64,000 nt of DNA, taken from the NCBI RefSeq assembly GCF_018403185.1, contig NZ_BOSE01000005.1, positions 124,001-188,000 of the forward strand. The letters run 5' to 3'. The notes under the pieces are model-generated. The model was not told the DNA's origin. It searched no databases and was given only the letters and a program-made list of their open reading frames with translations. The translations under genes and the position numbers were made by a program. Shown here piece after piece: positions 18,521 through 26,500 of the stretch. This stretch comes from Paenibacillus montaniterrae (lineage in GTDB: Bacteria; Bacillota; Bacilli; Paenibacillales; Paenibacillaceae). The stretch's first letter is position 1, and the number at the start of each line of letters is the position of its first letter.

Positions 18521-18534
18521 TGATAACGTTTACA
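18521..18534 (-). promoter_or_regulatory. Candidate cre (CcpA) site upstream of the response regulator
   Basis: TGATAACGTTTACA matches every fixed position of the Bacillus cre consensus TGWNANCGNTNWCA. It lies 15-28 nt upstream of the start codon at 18506, a position suited to roadblock or promoter-overlap repression. Confidence 0.55.
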
Positions 18535-18665
18535 AAAAATTTAAGCAAAATTTGAAGCGTAATAATGAATAATTATTATAAAAATACTGGAAATCTTCAA
18601 GGTTCAAATCTTTGCTTTGTTGTCATTCTTTTACTTGTATTGAGGGATTGTACAATCGTAATGAC

Positions 18666-18708
18666 ACAAAAAAATGAGCCGTACTGGATCTCTCCTTTCA
18701 GCTCATTT
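18666..18708 (-). terminator. Rho-independent terminator of the collagen-like gene group
   Basis: On the minus strand AAATGAGC pairs with GCTCATTT and is followed by TTTTTG. It is located 23 nt after the stop at 18731. The 18507-18730 gap also holds the cre site; nothing else was seen. Confidence 0.8.
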
Positions 18709-18730
18709 ATTTCGCATTATTTTACGATAA

Positions 18731-19432
18731 TTAGTTCATCGCCAGAATAATGATCTGTGCGGATACTCCCGGACTATAAATGCTTACAGCTTCATTCTCC
18801 TTTTTAAGCAGATTCAAAGATAGTGCTTGAAATGTGTCCGTTATTTTCAAGAATGCCGTACCAGATAACGGGTAAACCGATATTCCTGTACCTGAAATTT
18901 TTGCCGCCAGCGTGGTAGACTGAACAACACTTCCGTCCAAAGCCAGCCCAAGCTCAATGATCCCATCGCTCGCCGATGTTTTCAAATTGGCCGTATAAGA
19001 AATCATATAATCATGATTCGGCTCCAGTTGGAACACCGAGCCCGTTGCCCCGATCAAGCTACCGCTGCTTTGTTGGACGGTCCAACCGCTAATCGGTGTG
19101 TTATCGTCCACAGCGGTTGTCGCAGTTGTCGTGCTGGCATAAACATAGTCTGTATATACAGAACCTGTTGCTCCTGTTGGACTAGTTGTGCCTGTTGCTC
19201 CTGTTGAACTAGTTGTGCCTGTTGCTCCTGTTGGACCGGTTGCGCCTGTTGCTCCTGTTGGACCGGTTGCGCCTGTTGCTCCTGTTGAACTAGTTGTGCC
19301 TGTTGCTCCTGTTGAACTAGTTGTGCCTGTTGCTCCTGTTGAACTAGTTGTGCCTGTTGCTCCTGTTGGACCGGTTGCGCCTGTTGCTCCTGTTGCTTCT
19401 GTTGGACCGGTTGCGCCATTTTCATTTATCAT
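18731..19432 (-). CDS. Collagen-like spore-surface-type protein with GATGTTSST repeats
   Basis: 233 residues. A very short N terminus ([10 protein letters not shown]) leads into about 85 residues of Gly-X-Y repeats, then a C-terminal globular domain of about 135 residues (DYVYASTT to IIILAMN) of the BclA-C/TNF-like type that trimerises such proteins. Family knowledge: exosporium nap filaments are built from these. The ribosome binding site GGAGG lies 12 nt upstream. It is last in a three-gene minus-strand group (20393 to 18731) closed by a terminator. The repeat is a 27-bp minisatellite and is likely length-variable between strains. Confidence 0.82.
   Translation of the reverse strand: MINENGATGPTEATGATGATGPTGATGTTSSTGATGTTSSTGATGTTSSTGATGATGPTGATGATGPTGATGTTSSTGATGTTSPTGATGSVYTDYVYASTTTATTAVDDNTPISGWTVQQSSGSLIGATGSVFQLEPNHDYMISYTANLKTSASDGIIELGLALDGSVVQSTTLAAKISGTGISVYPLSGTAFLKITDTFQALSLNLLKKENEAVSIYSPGVSAQIIILAMN
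19165..19418. repeat. 27-bp coding minisatellite
   Basis: About nine head-to-tail units of TGTTGCTCCTGTTG plus either a GAACTAGTTGTGCC or a GGACCGGTTGCGCC ending, in mixed order. They encode GATGTTSST and GATGPTGAT on the minus strand. Unit types are interleaved, which suggests unequal exchange or slippage. Confidence 0.9.
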
Positions 19433-19471
19433 CTTGTCAAGTCGCCTCCTTTCTAAGCTTCATGCTTCCAT

Positions 19472-19900
19472 CTAATTAAGTGGATAGACGGTCATTTGCG
19501 CGCTAACGGTATCGCTGTTATTGAGAGCTATTTTGCAGCCGCTGGTCCAAATAGCCAGGGATAGCAGGCTGCCTGGATTCGTCACTAACACAAGAGCCGA
19601 TCCGGCTAACTGCTCAGAATCGAAGGTGCTACTAGGATAACCCGCCTGGACAGAACCTGGAACAGGAGTGCCGCTCAACACAAGTCCCATCGCAACCGTA
19701 TCTCTCCCTCTGCCTCGCAGTGTAGCATTGTAACGAACCAAATAAGTACCAGGTTGCAGCACTGGTCCGTTGCTGGTCATTGCAATCGAGCTTCCGCCGA
19801 TTAACTGAGCCTTCCAGTCGCCAATCGAGACTGGGGTTATTCCATTGCCAACGGTTGAGTTATCTGTACTTGTGCAAAATGCGTAGCTAGGATCTGCCAT
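19472..19900 (-). CDS. BclA C-terminal-domain-like protein without collagen repeats (1)
   Basis: 142 residues from ATG 19900 (GGGAGG 10 nt upstream; the longer frame to 19921 includes the site). It is all beta-type sequence with short motifs shared with the C-terminal domain of its collagen-like neighbour (GTYLVRYNATL versus [24 protein letters not shown] versus [10 protein letters not shown]). There is no signal peptide and no Gly-X-Y region. It overlaps the upstream gene by 14 nt, so translation is coupled. Inferred: a small spore-surface subunit that could co-assemble with the collagen-like protein encoded next. Confidence 0.68.
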   Translation of the reverse strand: MADPSYAFCTSTDNSTVGNGITPVSIGDWKAQLIGGSSIAMTSNGPVLQPGTYLVRYNATLRGRGRDTVAMGLVLSGTPVPGSVQAGYPSSTFDSEQLAGSALVLVTNPGSLLSLAIWTSGCKIALNNSDTVSAQMTVYPLN

Positions 19901-20393
19901 TGGTTCCAGACCTCCCTTCATCTACAATTAAGGTAATCGTCATGTTCGCCACTTGTACTGTTGTCCCAGCAGGAGCAGTTGCCTCGGTTCCCGTCAACAG
20001 CATTCTCAGTGACAAACTACTTGGCATAACAAACCTGTCCTTAGTCACACTTACCATTGCTGTTGCAGATAACTTAATAACTTCACTCGATGTAAACGCT
20101 CCAACCGCTGAACCTTCAACTATATTACCCCCATCCTGTAAAAGCACGACCGAAACAAAGCTGCCTACCGATGCTGGGGTCACAGTGATGTCATAGTTAA
20201 CAAGATAGATGCCGTAGTTCGCCAACCAAGGTCCTGTTGTGGCGTCAAAATAAACCGGATCTCCCGGGTTTCCTTGTTGACTCCACCCGTTAATTATGGG
20301 GTCTTGAACCGATGTACTAGTCGCGGTCGAGCTACCAGCATAATAAGGAAAGACCGACGACTCGAGACCAGTTGAATTCGTTATTTTTGACAT
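19887..20393 (-). CDS. BclA C-terminal-domain-like protein without collagen repeats (2)
   Basis: 168 residues from ATG 20393 (GGAGGG 9 nt upstream). The sequence GIYLVNYDITV followed by SVVLLQDGGNIVEGSAV parallels the two downstream genes, so the three products appear to share one beta-sandwich fold. It is first in the three-gene group and overlaps the next gene by 14 nt. The function is not known; spore-surface placement is inferred from the collagen-like partner only. Confidence 0.62.
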   Translation of the reverse strand: MSKITNSTGLESSVFPYYAGSSTATSTSVQDPIINGWSQQGNPGDPVYFDATTGPWLANYGIYLVNYDITVTPASVGSFVSVVLLQDGGNIVEGSAVGAFTSSEVIKLSATAMVSVTKDRFVMPSSLSLRMLLTGTEATAPAGTTVQVANMTITLIVDEGRSGTNGRS

Positions 20394-20511
20394 CTCATGA
20401 ATCCCTCCTTTCATGTGTGTGAAATAAATATATGGATTATAAATCATAAAATGCCTGAATTTTCATATTTACCAAAAATTCATTCTAGAAGCTTGACCAA
20501 CAGCATCATTT

Positions 20512-20574
20512 AAAAAGGAAAGAGGATTGTCCAGAAATATCAGTAAAACTGAAAATCTGAACAATCCCTCTTCT
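20512..20574 (-). terminator. Rho-independent terminator of the GH43 gene
   Basis: On the minus strand AGAGGGATTGTTCAGA pairs with TCTGGACAATCCTCTTT and is followed by CCTTTTT. It begins about 10 nt after the stop at 20584. It closes the arabinan locus. Confidence 0.88.
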
Positions 20575-20583
20575 TGCTTGTTG

Positions 20584-21525
20584 TCATTCATGATTAGGAA
20601 AAGCTGCATGAATTCTACTATATTCATCCATCGTAATCGACAGCACGGTTCCATGCTTGAAACGATATGGAAAACTGAAGCTTTCATCGGAGCGGATAAA
20701 TTTGCCGCTATTTATATCCTCCGCAATGAACGGTACATAGCCTTGTCCTTCGCCACGCACACCGAAAAAGTCAATCATTAAGCACCATCTGCCATCAGGG
20801 AGCTGATAAGCCGTCGGCGCTTCATAAGCGCTTGATCCAAGCTTAGCCATCTCCGTATTGAATGCTTCAATTTGCGTATAGCTGCCAGTTAGTGTATCCG
20901 ACTTGAGCAATATGACTCCAGTCGGGTTTGCCTCGCTTTTTAAGAAGCAATAGAATCTGCCATCAGCTTTATAGATAGCCGAGTCAATGACTCCGCTATC
21001 TTCCTTGCGATATAGAAGCTTAGGCTTGTCAAATGCAGTGAAATCCTTCGTGCGCGTATAGTAAATTGCTTTATTCCCAAATTGATTTGAAGCATGGGAC
21101 GAGCTCCAATGCAGCACATAATCATCCTGCTCGCTGTCATAAAAAACATCCGGAGCCCACAAGCAGCCAAACTGATCATCGCCCAGCTCCAGCATACGCT
21201 GCTCTGACCAATGAACCAAATCATCAGATCCCCACAGCACAAGCTGCTTGCTGCCATATCGCGAAATATTGCCCCAATCGCCTTTATACTTTGATTCAAA
21301 GCAGCCTGCTAGTGAAAGATCAGTAGAAATAATATAAAATTTCCCCTGCTTCGTTCTTACAATTGTATGATCGCGGACACCGCAATCTCCTTTTCTGCTC
21401 CATAGTACAGGATTCCCGCCATTCACCTGCTCCCATTTCAAACCGTCCTGACTGAGAGCAAAATAGACCTGTTCTCCATCCACAGTGCTTTTCTCTTTAA
21501 AATGTACGAATAAGTAAGCTTGCAT
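20584..21525 (-). CDS. Single-domain cytoplasmic GH43-like glycosidase
   Basis: 313 residues, no signal peptide, so intracellular. Five-bladed propeller motifs are seen: VRDHTIVRT (Asp base), WAPDVFYD, VIDSAIYKADGRFY (Asp) and SAYEAPTAYQL (acid Glu). The start ATG has AAAGGAGGGAAGTCA directly upstream. It is closely related in order and wording to the N-terminal half of the double GH43 at 35929-37734 (both open with a YGYLLAHF- or MQAYLFVHF-type strand and share WAPDVFYD/WAPEAIYD). It lies downstream of GH51, so it likely trims arabino-oligosaccharides imported by the upstream ABC transporter. Confidence 0.82.
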   Translation of the reverse strand: MQAYLFVHFKEKSTVDGEQVYFALSQDGLKWEQVNGGNPVLWSRKGDCGVRDHTIVRTKQGKFYIISTDLSLAGCFESKYKGDWGNISRYGSKQLVLWGSDDLVHWSEQRMLELGDDQFGCLWAPDVFYDSEQDDYVLHWSSSHASNQFGNKAIYYTRTKDFTAFDKPKLLYRKEDSGVIDSAIYKADGRFYCFLKSEANPTGVILLKSDTLTGSYTQIEAFNTEMAKLGSSAYEAPTAYQLPDGRWCLMIDFFGVRGEGQGYVPFIAEDINSGKFIRSDESFSFPYRFKHGTVLSITMDEYSRIHAAFPNHE

Positions 21526-21541
21526 TGACTTCCCTCCTTTG

Positions 21542-21717
21542 TCAGCGCTCCGGAGTAAAGCATCCTCCAGTCGCTTTTTAAATCATCGCTACGGAGCTAA
21601 GCATCCTACAGTCGCTTTTTAAATCGTAATGCTTTCTTTTTTGAATTTTTATGGTTGCATTACGATGTTAAAGGCGACCCTCTTCGTTTTTCGGATGCTT
21701 TGCTCCTCCGCTGTAGC
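21542..21717 (-). repeat. Repeat P, copy 2, with a doubled left arm
   Basis: Two successive left arms (GGAGTAAAGCATCC at 21552 onward and GGAGCTAAGCATCC about 40 nt later, each followed by CAGTCGCTTTTTAAATC) precede one right arm (GCATTACGAT, GGCGAC, GGATGCTTTGCTCC). It ends about 3 nt before the ribosome binding site of the GH43 gene, so the hairpin abuts the site in the transcript. Confidence 0.85.
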
Positions 21718-21729
21718 GTTTTTCTGTTG

Positions 21730-21782
21730 GGTACGCTACGAAGCTACACGTCGTCATCAAAGTCCAATTTTTAAACTACCTC
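21730..21782 (-). repeat. Repeat R1, partial copy
   Basis: Only one half of R1 is present: TACGCTACGAAGCTACACG, CGTCATCAAAGTCCAATT and TTTTAAACTACC, identical to the corresponding part of the adjoining full copy F. It looks like a deletion product between P and R1. Confidence 0.8.
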
Positions 21783-21959
21783 TTCCAATGAGTGTTTAAA
21801 AATTGGGCTCTCAGGACCAAGAAGCTTGGACGCTAGTAGAAAACGAGGAGCGCAGCGTAGGCACTTGCTACGTGAGCACCGCAGTTTTCGCTAGCGTTCA
21901 AGATTCGCCGTCGAATACGCTACGAAGCTACACGTCGTCATCAAAGTCCAATTTTTAAA
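21783..21959 (-). repeat. Repeat R1, copy F, beginning at the GH51 stop codon
   Basis: The arms GTTTAAAAATTGGGCTCT and AAAGTCCAATTTTTAAAC can pair. The right arm runs into the TAG stop (21960-21962) of the GH51 gene. The core hairpins and sequence match the other R1 copies. Confidence 0.88.
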
Positions 21960-24332
21960 CTACAGCTTAAAGCGGAATATTGTAATGGATTGCGGCTTAA
22001 CACCATACTTAAAGCCGCTTGCGTCAGACTCAAGCTCGTAGCCATATTGCTGGGGAGCGATGCGTGTTGGTGCTTCGAAATCGTTTTGCTCCTCCAGTCC
22101 GTAGCCAGCCAGCTCATAGATTTCAACTTTTCTCGCAGAAGCCGTTGACCCAAGCTTGGTCAATTCAATTGTCAGGTCGAGCGCTTTCTCCTGCACGTTG
22201 ACTGCCTTCACAATTGTATCTCCGCTTTCTTTTTCGTAGCTCGCCGTATAGTATAATGGCGCGATTACAAGCGGTTTGTCCTCCGCCTCATTAATAAGCT
22301 CGCCGTTAATGTATGCTTTCAGGCTTCGCCCTGATACCTCTAACGCGCACTCATAATCCACTTCACTCTCGACTGTGAACAGACTTTGCGTCAAGCAGGA
22401 GCCGCGACCGTTGACTAAGGAAACGAGCGCAGCGTCTTGATTTTGCCAGCCCCCGATTTCCCATAAGTAGCGATTTCCGCTATCCTGCTCGCCAAAGCTT
22501 AGCTCGAAGCCTTTATCTCCCTGCAATCTGCGCGCTTTAAACGTTACCGTGTAATGCTCCCAATCCGTCGCAGCTAGCTCGCGCCATTTGCTGTTCGTTT
22601 CAGATACGTTCGCTGTGTCATATTGAAGCAGCTGCTTTTCTCCTGTTTCATTGTTAATGAGCTGAATATCCCAGAAGCGAGCGGTATCCGGATTGGCGCC
22701 AAGCGCCAGCTTGCCATTGATCGCCTTTACCTTAGCAAACTGTGGCTCACCAAGACCCTCCGCTTGAACGTCCAGTAAATAATCGCCTTGATGATGCATA
22801 AACAGCTGTTGAACATAATAGTTGGCAGTACTATAAACCTGATGATTGTTATACCAAATGAGATCTGGCTTCCAGTTTACGTAGTCCACATTGCATAGCA
22901 GCGGTGCATAGCAAGCAAGTCCAACTGCATGCGCATTGTTTTGCAGACCAGTCATATAGGCTGCCTCTGCCAAAGCGTTGTAATAGGTGTTGCCCCAAGA
23001 CGCATACTCACCCAAAAATACCTTCGGATCATCAGCACTAAAGGATTGATAACGATCAATGTTCGCCAGCATCCATTCCGGGGATACATAATAATGTTCA
23101 TCGACGTAATCGGAACCGTTCTCTCTAGCGGATGCCCAGCCCCGCTCATACTCGCCTCCAGCGGGAAACGGGCCGCTAGAGTTAATAATTTTTATTTCGG
23201 GGTAACGCTCTTTAATAGCTTTATGAAAGTATGCATATCTTTCAAAAAACGGCTCGCCTACCTCTTCGTTGCCGATCGCAATATATTCCAAGCCAAACGG
23301 TTGCGGATGTCCCAGCTCAGCACGCTTCGCTCCCCATACCGTATCAACGCCGCCATTGGCAAACTCGATCAGATCAAGCGCATCGTCGATCCACGGACCA
23401 AGCTCATCCAAAGGCACAATCCGCTTATGATGCGGATCATAGCCTGCCGGAAGCACTGGAATTGGTTTGGCGCCAATATCCTCACAGAACTGGAAGTATT
23501 CATAGTAGCCTAGTCCAAGCGTCTGGTTGTAGCCCCAGTTGCTGCGGCGCGCCGGGCGCTCATGCAGCGGACCAATCGTATTTTTCCAGCGATACATTGA
23601 ATTGCGGTCATCCGCATTTAATGAACCATCATGTACAAGGCAGCCGCCTGGGAAGCGCATAAACTTAGGCTTGAGCTCCTGCAGCAATTGTGCAATATCT
23701 GCTCTCATGCCGTTCGGTCGGTTGCGGAACGTTGCCTGCGGAAACAGTGATACCATGTCTAGCGCCAAGCTGCCTGTTCTTTTTGTTAAAATCAATAGGC
23801 GTCCACTATGACTGCTAGTTTTGGCGATTAGTTCAGCCTCGTATTTTACCCATTCCTTGCCGGCTACCGCAACTTCTGCCTCTGCCAACACTGCTCCGTC
23901 TGGCGTTTCGACGATAATTTGCAGCAGATCCGCTTCATCTGTCTCACGTTTGGCATACATGGAGAAGAGATAACGCTCGCCTTCCTTAAGCGGAATGCCA
24001 GAGTTGAAGCCGAGATTCATTAAGCCAACGCCATCTCCACCAGCTGCAACCTCGATTACAGCGTAATGAGGGTTTTTAACGTTTAATGGCGCATCAGTCT
24101 GTATCGAAATTTCCGCCATGCCTCCACCGCGTTCAACCTTCTCCCATGCTGTTAAAGCATGATAGCTTCTGTTGTCGATAGGGTCAAACTCAAAGGAACG
24201 ATTGCGCACAAGCTCCGCATACAGTCCGCCATCAGCGGCATGATTCAAATCCTCAAAGAAAATTCCGAATAAATCTCCCAAGGCTGCTCCCTGACGATCC
24301 AAAGATACTGATAAACGACTAGATGGGTTCAT
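21960..24332 (-). CDS. GH51 alpha-L-arabinofuranosidase
   Basis: 790 residues from ATG 24332 (GGGAGTGA upstream; the longer frame to 24380 lacks a site). The N-terminal GH51 signature is FGIFFEDLNHAADGGLYAEL. A CBM4-like insert covers about 60-200. The catalytic barrel has acid/base Glu356 in IAIGNEEVG and nucleophile Glu442 in FLGEYASWG. The C-terminal arabinofuranosidase beta domain carries an extra laminin-G/CBM-like insert (about 600-690, WEHYTVTFKARRL) and is longer than the usual 500-residue bacterial GH51. No signal peptide, so cytoplasmic: it releases arabinose from imported oligosaccharides. It lies 139 nt after the permease genes in the same direction. Confidence 0.92.
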   Translation of the reverse strand: MNPSSRLSVSLDRQGAALGDLFGIFFEDLNHAADGGLYAELVRNRSFEFDPIDNRSYHALTAWEKVERGGGMAEISIQTDAPLNVKNPHYAVIEVAAGGDGVGLMNLGFNSGIPLKEGERYLFSMYAKRETDEADLLQIIVETPDGAVLAEAEVAVAGKEWVKYEAELIAKTSSHSGRLLILTKRTGSLALDMVSLFPQATFRNRPNGMRADIAQLLQELKPKFMRFPGGCLVHDGSLNADDRNSMYRWKNTIGPLHERPARRSNWGYNQTLGLGYYEYFQFCEDIGAKPIPVLPAGYDPHHKRIVPLDELGPWIDDALDLIEFANGGVDTVWGAKRAELGHPQPFGLEYIAIGNEEVGEPFFERYAYFHKAIKERYPEIKIINSSGPFPAGGEYERGWASARENGSDYVDEHYYVSPEWMLANIDRYQSFSADDPKVFLGEYASWGNTYYNALAEAAYMTGLQNNAHAVGLACYAPLLCNVDYVNWKPDLIWYNNHQVYSTANYYVQQLFMHHQGDYLLDVQAEGLGEPQFAKVKAINGKLALGANPDTARFWDIQLINNETGEKQLLQYDTANVSETNSKWRELAATDWEHYTVTFKARRLQGDKGFELSFGEQDSGNRYLWEIGGWQNQDAALVSLVNGRGSCLTQSLFTVESEVDYECALEVSGRSLKAYINGELINEAEDKPLVIAPLYYTASYEKESGDTIVKAVNVQEKALDLTIELTKLGSTASARKVEIYELAGYGLEEQNDFEAPTRIAPQQYGYELESDASGFKYGVKPQSITIFRFKL

Positions 24333-24471
24333 TTGTTCACTCCCTAAAATTAATATAGCTTGAATCAATTGGATTAACATTAATATAAATTGATTATTGA
24401 ATTAGTTAATCTAATATGATTCTAAACGAGCAGCAAGGAAAGTTCAATAATGAATTGCCATTTTTCGAAAA

Positions 24472-25398
24472 TTAACCTTTTACCGAACCCAGCAGCACGC
24501 CCTTGACAAAGAACTTTTGCGCAAACGGATACATAATAATCATCGGGATTGAGGCGATCACCATCGCAGCGAGCTCAATCGTTTTAGCAGATACGAGCCC
24601 TGACTCCTCAGTATTCGCTAACAGCTGAGATACAGCGAGATTCGAGCCTTGCACCGTGCTGAGCATATTTTCAACTGCGCGGTTCGATTGAATCAGCTTT
24701 AAGATCATATACTGCAGCGTTTGCAAATCTAGCGACTGCGTATAGTATAGTGTCGTGCCATAGTCGTTCCAGATGTTAACCGCGGTAAATACCGATAGAG
24801 CTGCCAGCACAGGCTTGGACAAAGGGACGACGATTTGGCTGAAAATACGGAATTCGCCTGCTCCATCCAGCTTGGCCGATTCGAACAGTGATACCGGCAG
24901 CGCTTTATAATTCGCATTAAAAATAATGACGTTCCAAAAGCCGCCAAATAAAGACGGGATAATATACACCCAATACGTATCATACAAGCCCAGCCAATTG
25001 ATGAGCATAAAAGAAGGAATGAGCCCGCCGCTAACATACATGCTCGTAAAGCCAACCACAACATAAAACTTTTTAATTTTCAAATACGGTCTGGAAAATG
25101 CGTACGCAAACATTGCTGTATAAAAAATCGACACCGCCGTTACAATAGCCGTCCGCGACGCCGTAATCCAGGCAGCCTTCATAATATGGGAATCAGCAAA
25201 TACCGTTTGCCAGCTTGCAAAGGAAAACTGTTGCGGCCACAAAAACGCAGGTCCGCGTGTCAGAGCGCTTCCTGTACTCAACGAGCTGACAAGCGAAAAC
25301 CAAAATGGGTAAACGGTTACGATCATAATAAGTATCATCACAACAAAGAGCGATGCATTAAACAGCTTTTCTCCTCTGCTTTTCCCTCCAACCATCAC
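24472..25398 (-). CDS. LplC-type carbohydrate ABC transporter permease
   Basis: About 308 residues. Six hydrophobic segments and the cytoplasmic EAA loop ESAKLDGAGEFRIFSQIVVP place it in the MalG/LplC group (inner-membrane partner of the second permease). The start is probably GTG 25398 or ATG 25395, since GGAG lies 8-11 nt before them; the upstream ATG at 25422 has no ribosome site. It is transcribed after the LplB-type permease with a 92-nt gap. No ATPase gene is present, as usual for systems using a shared MsmX-type ATPase. Confidence 0.9.
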   Translation of the reverse strand: MMVGGKSRGEKLFNASLFVVMILIMIVTVYPFWFSLVSSLSTGSALTRGPAFLWPQQFSFASWQTVFADSHIMKAAWITASRTAIVTAVSIFYTAMFAYAFSRPYLKIKKFYVVVGFTSMYVSGGLIPSFMLINWLGLYDTYWVYIIPSLFGGFWNVIIFNANYKALPVSLFESAKLDGAGEFRIFSQIVVPLSKPVLAALSVFTAVNIWNDYGTTLYYTQSLDLQTLQYMILKLIQSNRAVENMLSTVQGSNLAVSQLLANTEESGLVSAKTIELAAMVIASIPMIIMYPFAQKFFVKGVLLGSVKG

Positions 25399-25490
25399 AC
25401 GACCAACTCCTAACACTTTCATGTTAATCTCATGATTGTGCTTCCTCCGTACATGAAAAGCACTTCGAAAGCTTCTACTTTGCTTACAGC

Positions 25491-26429
25491 CTAGAACAAG
25501 CCTGTTTTCGTCAGCCGCTTCGATAGTGCATTGGCTCCAACTAATAACAGCAGCGCAAAAACAGATTTCATCAAGCCAATTGCTGTTGCCGATGCGAACT
25601 GGAATTGCAGCAGCCCGGTCTGATAAACATACGTATCAATAACCTGACTCGCTGGCAAATTCAATGTATTTTGCAAGACGTAAATTTGCGTAAAGTTGTT
25701 GTTTAGCATACCGCTAACTGCGAATATAATTAATACCATTAAAGTAGGCAATATACTCGGAATCGTAATGTGCAGCATCCGTTTCCAGCGACCTGCACCA
25801 TCAATAGCCGCAGCTTCATGCAAGCTTTGATCCACGCCAGCCATCGCTGCCAAATATAAAATGGCTCCCCATCCCAAATCCTTTAGCAGGCCTGTGCCAA
25901 TCGCGATCCCCCAGAAGTATTGGGGATCTGCCAAAAATTGTATCGGTTTATCAATCAAGTTCAGCTCCATTAGAACAACATTGACAATTCCCGTTGTATT
26001 CAACAATGTAATAAACAAACCGCCAAAAATAACCCATGACAGAAAATGCGGCAAATACGTAACCGTTTGAACTAACGACTTGAATTTCGGATGCTTGATT
26101 TCATTGAGCAGCAACGCAAACATCAGCGTTACGGGAATGCTGATGAAGGCCCCGATCAAATTTATCCCTAGCGTATTGCGAACCATCGGCCAAAACTGAA
26201 AGTTTTGAAAGACGCGAATAAAATGTTGAAAATTGTTCCACTCACTCGTAAAAATTCCTTTAACGCCCATAATCGGTTCAAAATTTTTAAATGCCATAAC
26301 TAAGCCAAACAAAGGAGTAAAATCAAATATGAGTATGAGAATTACTGCTGGCCATAGCATAATGAGCAGCTCCAGCTGCGTTTTGTAGTCATGACCAAGC
26401 TTATATGTTTTTTGTTTCCTTCTCATCAT
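25491..26429 (-). CDS. LplB-type carbohydrate ABC transporter permease
   Basis: 312 residues with six membrane segments. The EAA loop EAAAIDGAGRWKRMLHITIP and the LplB-like opening (MLWPAVILILIFDFTPLFGL) identify the MalF/LplB role. The start ATG-ATG follows TAGGAGGCGGGC. It is encoded between the SBP and the second permease, separated from the SBP by a strong hairpin. With 24472-25398 and 26501-28192 it makes one importer, predicted for arabino- or xylo-oligosaccharides from the GH51/GH43 context. Confidence 0.9.
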   Translation of the reverse strand: MMRRKQKTYKLGHDYKTQLELLIMLWPAVILILIFDFTPLFGLVMAFKNFEPIMGVKGIFTSEWNNFQHFIRVFQNFQFWPMVRNTLGINLIGAFISIPVTLMFALLLNEIKHPKFKSLVQTVTYLPHFLSWVIFGGLFITLLNTTGIVNVVLMELNLIDKPIQFLADPQYFWGIAIGTGLLKDLGWGAILYLAAMAGVDQSLHEAAAIDGAGRWKRMLHITIPSILPTLMVLIIFAVSGMLNNNFTQIYVLQNTLNLPASQVIDTYVYQTGLLQFQFASATAIGLMKSVFALLLLVGANALSKRLTKTGLF

Positions 26430-26457
26430 GCCCGCCTCCTACCAGTCGTTGCTATAA

Positions 26458-26485
26458 CATAGCGCGCCCATTCAGGCGCGCTATG
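26458..26485. other. Intercistronic hairpin between SBP and permease genes
   Basis: A perfect 11-bp GC-rich stem, CATAGCGCGCC with GGCGCGCTATG, with a 6-nt loop and no T-run. It lies just after the SBP stop codon. Such structures in sugar operons stabilise the SBP part of the mRNA or attenuate permease expression (known from mal-type operons). Confidence 0.75.
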
Positions 26486-26500
26486 CTTGATTGCGACTCT

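Noticed and set aside
22929..23513. 194-residue plus-strand frame inside the GH51 gene
   Set aside because: Antisense shadow of a strong coding region; no site or family resemblance.
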